From Kingella denitrificans ATCC 33394 (GTDB lineage Bacteria > Pseudomonadota > Gammaproteobacteria > Burkholderiales > Neisseriaceae): DNA of 32,246 nucleotides. The stretch spans positions 1,059,997 through 1,092,242 of the forward strand of contig NZ_GL870929.1 of the NCBI RefSeq assembly GCF_000190695.1. The letters are read 5' to 3'. The notes beneath the pieces are model-generated. The model had not been told where the DNA came from. It saw only the letters and a list, made by a program, of their open reading frames with translations, and did not search any database. A program made the translations under genes and the position numbers. Below are positions 25,977-32,246 of this stretch, in pieces. Position 1 is the stretch's first letter. Each line of letters starts with the position of its first letter.

Positions 25977-27407
25977 TTATTCTCCAATGAAAATCGATTT
26001 TTCTTTAATTTCACGCACTTCGGTTTCCGGCTGCCCTTCGTAGCGGTAGCGGAACGTGAACATGATGGGGTGGCTGCCTTTTTCGGCGTATTCGGGCGGC
26101 ACGTTCACCTGCACGGGCGCACTCACCAGTTGGCCGGCCGGCACGACGATGCCTTGCGGCGGCATGCCGGTAATGTGGATGTCTTCCAAGCCCGACACTT
26201 CGGCGGTTACGATTTGCGTCTTGTCGCTGGCGTTGCTGATGCTCAGGTTATAGCTGTTCTCCAGCAAGCCTTGCGTGTTCTCGCGCACCATCACGCCGCG
26301 GTCTTTAATCACGTCAATCTGCATGGTCTGCCGTGTGGCAATGCCCACCGCCAAGCCGATAACCGCCGCCAGCAAAACGCCGCCGTACCCCACCACTTTG
26401 GGGCGCAACAGGCGTTTTTTGATGTCTTGGTCGGTGTATTCGTGTTTGAGTACGGCTTCGGTGGTGTAGCGGATAAGGCCGCGCGGATAGCCCATTTTGT
26501 CCATCACTTCATCGCAGGCGTCAATGCAGGCTGCACAGCCGATGCACTGGTATTGCAGGCCGTCGCGGATGTCGATGCCCACGGGGCACACCTGCACGCA
26601 CATGGTGCAGTTAATGCAGTCGCCGATGCCGCCTTCGCCGCGTTCTGCGGTTTTCTTGCGTGCGCCGCGCGGTTCGCCGCGTTCTTCGTCATACGAAATC
26701 ACCAACGTGTCGTGGTCAAACATGGCACTTTGGAAGCGGGCATATGGGCACATGTGCAGGCACACTTGTTCGCGCATGATGTGGCCGAACAGCCAGGTAA
26801 CGAAGCCGTAAAACGCGGCCGTACCCAAGGCGATATGCCCTGCCGTGCCGTTGAAAATGGCGGGCACAAACTCGCGGATGGGGGTAAACCAGCCTGCAAA
26901 CGTGATGCCCGTCCAAGCGGCAACAATGAAAATCAAAAGATATTTCAGTGCCTTGATGCGGATTTTGCGGAAATTACACGGTTCTTTGTCGAGTTTCAGG
27001 CGTTTGTTGCGGTCGCCTTCGACAAAGTGGTCAATCCAAAGCATGATTTCGGTATACACCGTTTGCGGGCAGGAATAGCCGCACCACAAGCGGCCGGCCA
27101 CGGTCGTCCACCAAAACAGGCCGAATGCCGACACAATCAGCAATCCGGTGAGGTACAGCAAATCGGCCGGCTCGAACACGAGGCTGAAAATATAAAAATG
27201 GCGGCCGAGAACGTCGAACCAAACTGCCTGCCGCCCGTCCCAGTTAATCCACGGTACGCCGTAGAAAAAAAGCTGGGTGGCTAGAATCATGATAATGCGG
27301 ATATTGGCAAAGCGTCCTTTGGCCAGCTTCGGGTGAATGCGTTTTGCGCCTTGGTAAACCTGTATCGGCTGCTCTTTAACTTTTTTTTGGGGTTGCGGTT
27401 CTTCCAT
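25977..27407 (-). CDS. ccoG: Cytochrome c oxidase accessory protein CcoG (FixG/RdxA)
   Basis: CcoG is a membrane ferredoxin-like protein that reduces copper for cbb3 oxidase assembly. The 476-aa protein has about five hydrophobic segments, a membrane cysteine set (Cys109, Cys113 in WCGYSCPQTVYTE; Cys216, Cys220), and two 4Fe-4S motifs: Cys264/267/270/274 (CINCTMCVQVC) and Cys288/291/294/298 (CIGCAACIDAC). The C-terminal third is a periplasmic Ig-like domain. AGGAAC precedes the ATG. It is the first gene of a ccoG-fixH pair and diverges from the hemerythrin gene. Confidence 0.94.
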   Translation of the reverse strand: MEEPQPQKKVKEQPIQVYQGAKRIHPKLAKGRFANIRIIMILATQLFFYGVPWINWDGRQAVWFDVLGRHFYIFSLVFEPADLLYLTGLLIVSAFGLFWWTTVAGRLWCGYSCPQTVYTEIMLWIDHFVEGDRNKRLKLDKEPCNFRKIRIKALKYLLIFIVAAWTGITFAGWFTPIREFVPAIFNGTAGHIALGTAAFYGFVTWLFGHIMREQVCLHMCPYARFQSAMFDHDTLVISYDEERGEPRGARKKTAERGEGGIGDCINCTMCVQVCPVGIDIRDGLQYQCIGCAACIDACDEVMDKMGYPRGLIRYTTEAVLKHEYTDQDIKKRLLRPKVVGYGGVLLAAVIGLAVGIATRQTMQIDVIKDRGVMVRENTQGLLENSYNLSISNASDKTQIVTAEVSGLEDIHITGMPPQGIVVPAGQLVSAPVQVNVPPEYAEKGSHPIMFTFRYRYEGQPETEVREIKEKSIFIGE

Positions 27408-27460
27408 TTGGTGTTCCTCGTCAATGGTTTGTGCTGCTTTTGTTTATAAATTTTCGCGCC

Positions 27461-27489
27461 ATTATACGCCTGCGTTCGGGCGGGATAAA
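27461..27489 (-). promoter_or_regulatory. Probable ccoG promoter
   Basis: On the minus strand TTTATC (27489-27484) and TATAAT (27466-27461) are 17 bp apart. A degenerate FNR-like site (GCGAT-TCAA-ATCGA, 27499-27512, seven of ten positions) lies upstream but is centred about 51 bases before the predicted start, not at the usual 41.5. Confidence 0.5.
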
Positions 27490-27524
27490 TAGCAATAGGC
27501 GATTCAAATCGACCCGATACCGTG

Positions 27525-27554
27525 TTGGCATATTCCGTTAAAGTTTCCTATAAT
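27525..27554 (+). promoter_or_regulatory. Promoter of the hemerythrin-domain gene
   Basis: TTGGCA (27525-27530) and a perfect TATAAT (27549-27554) are 18 bp apart. The predicted transcript starts about ten bases before a DUS in its leader (27569-27582). Confidence 0.65.
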
Positions 27555-27619
27555 ATAAAACTTTAAAAGTGCAGGCTGCTTTTTGCCCTGCGACCACTAA
27601 CCAATCAAGGAACACTATC

Positions 27620-28093
27620 ATGACTGAAGCATCTGTTTGGCAAACCGCCCCTTTGAATGCAACTGTTGACCATGTTTTATCGCGTTACCACGACACGCAC
27701 CGCCGCCAGTTGGAAGGCATCCTGCCGCTGTTGGACAAAGTGCGCCAAGTCCACCAAGACACGTTCCCGGCCGATTTGTATGCCGTGGTAATGCATTTGG
27801 CGCAGGAATTGGATTCGCACATGCAAAAAGAAGAACGCATGCTGTTTCCCATGATTAAGCAAGGCATGGGACGCAATGCCGCCATGCCGGTGCGCGTGAT
27901 GATGATGGAGCACGACGACCACTCTTCGCTCACCGAACAAATTTTGCAACTGACCGACCAGCTCACGCCGCCGGCCGATGCGTGCGGTTCTTGGCAAAAC
28001 CTGTATGCGCAACTGCGCGAACTTTTGACCGATTTGCACGACCATATCGAGCTGGAAAACACCATCCTGTTCCCGCGCGCGCTGAACGAATAA
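27620..28093 (+). CDS. Hemerythrin-domain protein, DnrN/YtfE-like
   Basis: The 157-aa protein is a hemerythrin-like four-helix bundle that should bind a di-iron centre. Candidate ligands are His18 (VDHVL), His67 and Glu71 (HMQKEE), His98 (MEHDDH) and His140 or His142 with Glu144/Glu146 (DLHDHIELEN). The final ILFP motif is typical. It resembles the DnrN/YtfE/ScdA iron-centre repair proteins that respond to nitrosative stress but lacks their N-terminal ScdA_N cysteine domain. AAGGAA precedes ATG 27620. Placement next to cbb3 assembly genes fits a role in respiratory metal-centre stress (inference). Confidence 0.82.
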   Translation: MTEASVWQTAPLNATVDHVLSRYHDTHRRQLEGILPLLDKVRQVHQDTFPADLYAVVMHLAQELDSHMQKEERMLFPMIKQGMGRNAAMPVRVMMMEHDDHSSLTEQILQLTDQLTPPADACGSWQNLYAQLRELLTDLHDHIELENTILFPRALNE

Positions 28094-28128
28094 GCGCAAG
28101 GTTTGCAATTTTCAGGCCAACTGTTATA

Positions 28129-28171
28129 GTGCAGGCTGCTTTTGGCGATATAATCCGAAAGCAGCCTGCAC
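28129..28171 (+). terminator. Inverted DUS pair with a TATAAT box in its loop
   Basis: GTGCAGGCTGCTTT (28129-28142) and AAAGCAGCCTGCAC (28158-28171) pair with a 15-nt loop. The loop contains TATAAT (28149-28154), which could be the -10 of the pgl operon, so terminator and promoter would overlap. Confidence 0.6.
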
Positions 28172-28199
28172 TTTCATAATGTCCATTCAAAGACCCATC

Positions 28200-28901
28200 A
28201 TGATGCCCCAATTCACTCAAACCGCCAGCGCGGCAGATTCCGCCGCCCAACTGGCACGCAGCGTGGCGCAAGACTTGCGCAGCGTTTTGGCACAGAAAGA
28301 ACACGCCGTATTGGCCGTATCGGGCGGCAAATCGCCCATCGCCTTTTTTCAGGCGCTCAACACGGAAGACTTGGACTGGCAGCGCGTCCGCATCACACTG
28401 GCGGACGAACGCATCGTGCCCGTGCAACATGCCGACAGCAACACGCAGCTGGTCCGCCAACACCTGCTGCAAAACCAAGCCGCGCAAGCACAATGGCTGC
28501 CGATGATTGACGACAACGCCACCGAAAGCAGCCTGCACAATATCGAACAGGCCGTGACCTTTGCCCTGCAACATTACCAACAACCCGACGTGCTGGTGCT
28601 CGGCATGGGCGCAGACGGACACACCGCCAGCATTTTCCCGCAGGCACCGCAATTTGCCGACGCAATTTCCCCCGATTACCCGCAGCCGCTGCTGCACACC
28701 ACGCCCGTTACCGCGCCGCACGAACGCATTTCCATGACGCTGGCCGCCATCGAGCGCACACCGTCGGTCTATTTATCAATTGCCGGCGCGGAAAAACTGG
28801 CCGTGTACCGCCAAGCCGAGCAAGGCAGAAACCCTCAGTTCCCCATCAGCTATGTTTTGACTTCCGCAGAGGTATCCGTCCATGTCTTCTACCACCCCTA
28901 A
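28200..28901 (+). CDS. pgl: 6-phosphogluconolactonase
   Basis: Pgl hydrolyses 6-phosphogluconolactone in the oxidative pentose-phosphate and Entner-Doudoroff routes. From ATG 28200 the protein is 233 aa, with VLAVSGGKSPIAFF, ITLADERIVP with its phosphate-binding ADER, VLVLGMGADGHTASIFP and the MTLAAIER region. Three ATG codons (28179, 28200, 28203) are possible; the later two fit the family N-terminus. A DUS (28525) is read as SSLHN. The 3' end overlaps glk by 20 bases, so the two genes form an operon. Confidence 0.93.
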   Translation: MMPQFTQTASAADSAAQLARSVAQDLRSVLAQKEHAVLAVSGGKSPIAFFQALNTEDLDWQRVRITLADERIVPVQHADSNTQLVRQHLLQNQAAQAQWLPMIDDNATESSLHNIEQAVTFALQHYQQPDVLVLGMGADGHTASIFPQAPQFADAISPDYPQPLLHTTPVTAPHERISMTLAAIERTPSVYLSIAGAEKLAVYRQAEQGRNPQFPISYVLTSAEVSVHVFYHP

Positions 28902-29862
28902 ATCCCAAAACTATCCGCGCCTGGTTGCCGATATTGGCGGCACCAACGCCCGATTCGCACTGGAAACCGCACACCAGCAGTTCGAATACATCGAAGTGCT
29001 GCCCTGCAACGACTACGACACCATTGTCGATGCGGCAAAAGAATTCCTGCAACGCGCCGGCAATCCCGACATCAAGCACGCTTCGGTGGCCATTGCCAAC
29101 CCCGTGGTGGGCGACTGGCTGCAAATGACCAACCACCACTGGGCATTTTCCATCGAAACCACGCGCCAAGCCTTGAAGCTGGATACTTTATTGTTTATCA
29201 ACGACTTCACCGCGCAGGCACTCGCCATTACCAAAGCGCAGCCGCAGGACTTGGTGCAGGTGGGCGGCTTCCAAGCCATTGAAAATGCCCCCAAAGCCGT
29301 TATCGGGCCGGGCACAGGCTTGGGTGTGAGCGGGCTGATTCCGTCGCCCACGGGTTATGTGCCTCTGGCCGGCGAAGGCGGGCACACCAGCTTCCCACCG
29401 TTTGACGACACCGAAATCATGATTTGGCAATACGCCAAGAAAAAACACGGCCATGTGTCCGCCGAACGCTTTTTAAGCGGCGCAGGCTTGGTGCTGATTT
29501 ATGACGCGCTTTCCGAACGCGAAGGCGTGAAACGGCAAAAAATCACGCCCGCCGAAATCAGCGAACGCGCATTGAGCGGCTCGTCGCCCTTGTGCCGCTT
29601 AACATTGGACATTTTCTGCGCCATGCTCGGCACCGTCGCCTCCAATCTGGCGCTCACGCTGGGCGCACGCGGCGGCGTGTATCTGTGCGGCGGCATCATC
29701 CCGCGCTTTATCGACTATTTCAAAGCATCGCCCTTCCGTAACCGCTTTGAAAACAAAGGCCGCTTCGATGCCTATCTGGCCGCCATCCCCGTGTATGTGG
29801 TGTTGAGCAAATACCCCGGCATTACCGGCGCGGCGGTGGCGCTGGACAACCATTTGGGCTAA
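28882..29862 (+). CDS. glk: Glucokinase
   Basis: Glk phosphorylates glucose with ATP. The 326-aa protein has the N-terminal phosphate loop VADIGGTNARFAL, the substrate region INDFTAQALAI with the catalytic Asp, GPGTGLGVSGLIP, GEGGHTSFPP and the C-terminal VYLCGGIIPRF, all of the bacterial Glk (PF02685) type. AGAGG precedes the ATG within the pgl end. Pairing pgl with glk matches the sugar-catabolic clusters of Neisseriaceae (zwf-pgl-glk). Confidence 0.96.
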   Translation: MSSTTPKSQNYPRLVADIGGTNARFALETAHQQFEYIEVLPCNDYDTIVDAAKEFLQRAGNPDIKHASVAIANPVVGDWLQMTNHHWAFSIETTRQALKLDTLLFINDFTAQALAITKAQPQDLVQVGGFQAIENAPKAVIGPGTGLGVSGLIPSPTGYVPLAGEGGHTSFPPFDDTEIMIWQYAKKKHGHVSAERFLSGAGLVLIYDALSEREGVKRQKITPAEISERALSGSSPLCRLTLDIFCAMLGTVASNLALTLGARGGVYLCGGIIPRFIDYFKASPFRNRFENKGRFDAYLAAIPVYVVLSKYPGITGAAVALDNHLG

Positions 29863-29883
29863 TAAATCCATCAACGCCATTAA

Positions 29884-29924
29884 AAAGCAGCCTGCACTTC
29901 AACATCCAAAGTGCAGGCTGCTTT
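29884..29924. terminator. Inverted DUS pair between convergent glk and dctA
   Basis: AAAGCAGCCTGCAC (29884-29897) and GTGCAGGCTGCTTT (29911-29924), with a 13-nt loop and A/T runs on both sides. Confidence 0.78.
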
Positions 29925-29944
29925 TTTCATTGCCGAAACACGCC

Positions 29945-31255
29945 TTAAGAAGCTTTCGGTTTGCCGTCCAAGGCCTCGCGCAGTTTTTCCGCATCCAGCG
30001 CATTTTCCCAACGCGCCACCACCACCGTGGCACACGCATTGCCCACCAGATTGGTCAGCGCGCGGCATTCCGACATAAAGCGGTCGATACCCAAAATCAG
30101 CGCCATACCGGCCACAGGGACGCTCGGCACCACCGACAGCGTTGCCGCCAGCGTGATAAAGCCTGCACCGGTCACACCCGCAGCACCTTTGGAGCTCAAC
30201 ATCGCCACCAGCAGCAGCGAAAACTGTTCGCCCCAGCTCAAATCAATGCCGACCGCCTGCGCAATGAACAACGCCGCCATCGTCATATAAATATTCGTGC
30301 CGTCCAGATTGAACGAATAACCGGTCGGAATCACCAAGCCCACCACCGATTTTTCGCAGCCTGCTTTTTCCATTTTCTGCATCAAAGTCGGCAGCGCCGC
30401 TTCGGACGATGACGTGCCCAGCACCAGCCACATTTCGTCTTTGATGTATTTCACCAGCTTGATAATGGAAAAGCCGTTGTATTTCGCCACCGCGCCTAGC
30501 ACCACCAGCACGAACAAAATCGACGTGATATAGAACGTTGCCACCAGCAACAGCAGGCTGCCGATGGACGAAATGCCGTATTTGCCGATGGTAAACGCCA
30601 TGGCGCCGAATGCGCCGACGGGTGCCAGGTTCATCAGCATCGCCACCATGCGGAACACGGGCGCGGACAATTCCTGCAGCAAATTGGTAATCGGGCGCGC
30701 TTTATCGCCCACCATCGCCAGCGATACGCCGAACAAAATCGATACAAACAAAACCTGCAAAATATTGCCGTTCACCAACGGGCTGACCACGGTATCGGGG
30801 ATAATGTTCATCAAAAAGCCGACCACCGAGCTGTCTTTCGCCTTATCCACATAAGTGCTGACTTTGCCGGCATCCAGCGTGGCCGGGTCAATGTTCAAAT
30901 GCGAGCCGGGCTGGATCACGTTTGCCACCAGCATTCCCACCAGCAGCGCCAATGTGGAAAACGTCAGGAAATAAACAAACGATTTGCCTGCCACGCGGCC
31001 GACTTTTTTCATATTGGTCATGCCGGCAATACCGGTCACCACGGTCAGGAAAATCACGGGGGCGATAATCATTTTGACAATTTTAATGAACGCATCGCCC
31101 AGCGGCTTCATGGCTTCGCCGGTGTGCGGGAAAAAGTGTCCCAGCAAAATGCCCACCACAATGGCAAAAATCACCTGCACATACAAAATTTGATAAAACT
31201 TCTGTTTTTTAATCGGCTGTGCGGAATTGAGTTCAGATGGATCGATATTTAACAT
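29945..31255 (-). CDS. dctA: C4-dicarboxylate transporter DctA
   Basis: DctA imports succinate, fumarate and malate with protons or sodium. The 436-aa protein has the dicarboxylate/amino acid:cation symporter fold: KMIIAPVIFLTVVTGI, the hairpin motif LGTSSSEAALPTLMQKM, and PTGYSFNLDGTNIYMTMAALFIAQA, whose pattern favours dicarboxylates over glutamate. GGGAG with a spacing of five precedes ATG 31255; the upstream frame is leader. The C-terminus (LREALDGKPKAS) is cytoplasmic. Confidence 0.94.
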   Translation of the reverse strand: MLNIDPSELNSAQPIKKQKFYQILYVQVIFAIVVGILLGHFFPHTGEAMKPLGDAFIKIVKMIIAPVIFLTVVTGIAGMTNMKKVGRVAGKSFVYFLTFSTLALLVGMLVANVIQPGSHLNIDPATLDAGKVSTYVDKAKDSSVVGFLMNIIPDTVVSPLVNGNILQVLFVSILFGVSLAMVGDKARPITNLLQELSAPVFRMVAMLMNLAPVGAFGAMAFTIGKYGISSIGSLLLLVATFYITSILFVLVVLGAVAKYNGFSIIKLVKYIKDEMWLVLGTSSSEAALPTLMQKMEKAGCEKSVVGLVIPTGYSFNLDGTNIYMTMAALFIAQAVGIDLSWGEQFSLLLVAMLSSKGAAGVTGAGFITLAATLSVVPSVPVAGMALILGIDRFMSECRALTNLVGNACATVVVARWENALDAEKLREALDGKPKAS

Positions 31256-31292
31256 AAAAACTCCCTGAATTGAGTGATTTGCGTGTTGTTCT

Positions 31293-31321
31293 AATATTCT
31301 GTAGTCCGATGTACTTGGCAA
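31293..31321 (-). promoter_or_regulatory. dctA promoter
   Basis: On the minus strand TTGCCA (31321-31316) and AATATT (31298-31293) are 17 bp apart, giving a leader of about 30 bases. Two short inverted repeats lie upstream (TTAAT-ATTC-ATTAA at 31343-31356 and TGTAA-AG-TTACA at 31363-31374). Confidence 0.5.
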
Positions 31322-31446
31322 CAGAAGTTTGTACTCTAACCGTTAATATTCATTAAGGCAAATGTAAAGTTACACAAATACGGCCAAAAAATGCCAATTG
31401 TTTTATTTTGTAAGGGAATTATTTTTGTAAAAAGATGATGATAGGG

Positions 31447-31486
31447 GTGCAGGCTGCTTTTTGCCCTATTCAAAAGCAGCCTGCAC
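31447..31486 (-). terminator. Inverted DUS pair after the right-edge gene
   Basis: GTGCAGGCTGCTTT (31447-31460) and AAAGCAGCCTGCAC (31473-31486) pair with a 12-nt loop, five bases after the stop of the partial gene. Confidence 0.78.
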
Positions 31487-31491
31487 ACGCA

Positions 31492-32246
31492 TCACCCGTA
31501 AACCCGCTCCCGCACCCTGATGAGTGCCGCCAACGCCGAAGCGGCATTTACCGTTTCGGGCAGGTCGGTGGCCTCAAACGCTGTTTCCACTTCCGCCATC
31601 AGCCGTTCCGCTTTTTCCAGCAGTGCTTCGTAGGAGGATTCGCCGCGTTTGATGGCGAGCAGTTCGTCGCGGTTGGGACGGCGCGGACGGATTTCGCCGT
31701 GGCGGGCGATGTCGAGGGCGGTTTCGAGCAGGCGGAAGGTGTGCATCATGTTTTTGGCGTCGTAGCCCTGTCCGTGTGCCTGCGTGCCTTGGTAGCGCGT
31801 TTCGTTGCGTTCCGCCAGCCATTGCTGGTAGGACGCGTATTCGCGGCAGTAGCTGCTGTATCCGTCTTGGTTGAAGGAGAGGTAGGCAAGCGGGGTTTCG
31901 CCTTCGGGAACGGAGCTGAGGGAGAGGTTGGTGGCTTCGGATTTGGGCGCGATGCCGTGGTAGCCGCGCGTGCCGTCGGGGTCGTAAAACAGGGCGTAGA
32001 GTTCGCGGGCGTGGGCGATTTTGACCAAGCCGACGCGCCGTTGCTCCATTCCGCGTTGCGAAAGCCAGTGTTGCAGCGGCACGGTTTGCGCGCCTTCTAC
32101 GATGTGGCAGAAATCAAGCACGCTTTTCTTTTCAGACGACATCGGGTTGCTGATTTTCTTGTTCAGCCCGCGTGCTTTTTTGATTTGCCCGTAGGCGTAT
32201 CCCGCGAAACTCTGGCGGCAGGCTTTGGACACAAACCATTCGGAGA
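31492..32246 (-). CDS. Partial gene, possible YcgL/RlaP-type nucleotidyltransferase
   Basis: The frame is open to the window edge (reading SEWFVSKACRQSFAGYAYGQIKK at the left of the protein), so the N-terminus is missing; the GTG at 32232 is not a convincing start. About 250 residues are visible, with no signal or membrane segment. The FVSKACRQSFAGYAYGQIKKAR stretch and the later helical region (NMMHTFRLLETALDIARHGEIRPRRPNRDELLAIKRGE) resemble the C-terminal part of predicted nucleotidyltransferases of the PF10127 type, recalled from memory. The catalytic N-terminal domain would lie beyond the edge. Function is uncertain. Confidence 0.6.
   Translation of the reverse strand, partial: SEWFVSKACRQSFAGYAYGQIKKARGLNKKISNPMSSEKKSVLDFCHIVEGAQTVPLQHWLSQRGMEQRRVGLVKIAHARELYALFYDPDGTRGYHGIAPKSEATNLSLSSVPEGETPLAYLSFNQDGYSSYCREYASYQQWLAERNETRYQGTQAHGQGYDAKNMMHTFRLLETALDIARHGEIRPRRPNRDELLAIKRGESSYEALLEKAERLMAEVETAFEATDLPETVNAASALAALIRVRERVYG

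Noticed and set aside
25680..27284. A 534-codon open frame opposite ccoG and fixH
   Set aside because: Low-complexity shadow of two well-supported genes; no recognisable motifs.
27499..27512. FNR-like site between ccoG and the hemerythrin gene
   Set aside because: Only seven of ten consensus positions and not at the expected distance from either promoter.
31343..31374. Two short inverted repeats upstream of dctA
   Set aside because: Arms of five bases in AT-rich DNA are expected by chance; noted under the promoter only.

Overview
The window looks like a chromosomal segment of a Neisseriaceae bacterium close to Kingella. The main clue is the 12-mer AAGCAGCCTGCA (usually as AAAGCAGCCTGCAC or its complement). 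I count about 47 exact copies plus at least five one-base variants. From memory it matches one of the DNA-uptake-sequence (DUS) dialects described for Kingella. Three nearly identical 106-bp palindromic elements with Correia-type ends (TATAGTGGATTAA) and Neisseria-like protein sequences (LeuA, Pgl, CcoG) agree with this. No rRNA, tRNA, prophage or CRISPR array was seen.

Layout. 1-3.2 kb: nicotinamidase (-), a small lipoprotein (-), purK (+) and an unrecognised four-TM protein (+). 3.2-6.2 kb: a 106-bp element, then a CjaA-type cysteine-binding lipoprotein and an amino-acid ABC ATPase (both -). Between these two lies an AT-rich insertion holding an IS1595/IS1016-type transposase remnant, the C-terminal end of a WHH nuclease toxin and a SMI1/KNR4-type immunity gene; no permease gene is present. 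6.2-10.8 kb: leuB, a 67-aa protein, dxs and cysK (all +). 10.9-13.9 kb: a three-gene ABC importer operon (-) with a PF04392-type binding lipoprotein. 14.0-16.0 kb: leuA, whose reading frame is fused to an N-terminal helix-turn-helix region, behind a promoter surrounded by repeated TTTGTYCRA-like motifs. 16.1-23.0 kb: hscB (-), nitroreductase (+), nadK (+), a 106-bp element, xerD (-), putP (-), miaA (+) and an RDD-family protein (+) whose last codons come from a third 106-bp element. 23.1-25.3 kb: a TonB-dependent siderophore receptor behind a Fur-box-like promoter, broken by one TAG codon. 25.4-28.1 kb: fixH and ccoG (-), for cbb3 oxidase assembly, divergent from a hemerythrin-domain protein. 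28.2-29.9 kb: pgl and glk (+). 29.9-31.3 kb: dctA (-). 31.5 kb to the edge: a partial gene, possibly a nucleotidyltransferase.

Most of the window is core metabolism: leucine (leuA, leuB), cysteine (cysK, the CjaA-like protein), NAD (pncA, nadK), purine (purK), isoprenoid (dxs), glucose (glk, pgl), respiration (ccoG, fixH) and solute uptake (putP, dctA). Inverted DUS pairs sit at most gene ends and would form terminator hairpins. The best candidates for something undescribed are the HTH-LeuA fusion with its motif-rich promoter, and the decayed toxin-immunity cassette inside a cysteine-transport locus.
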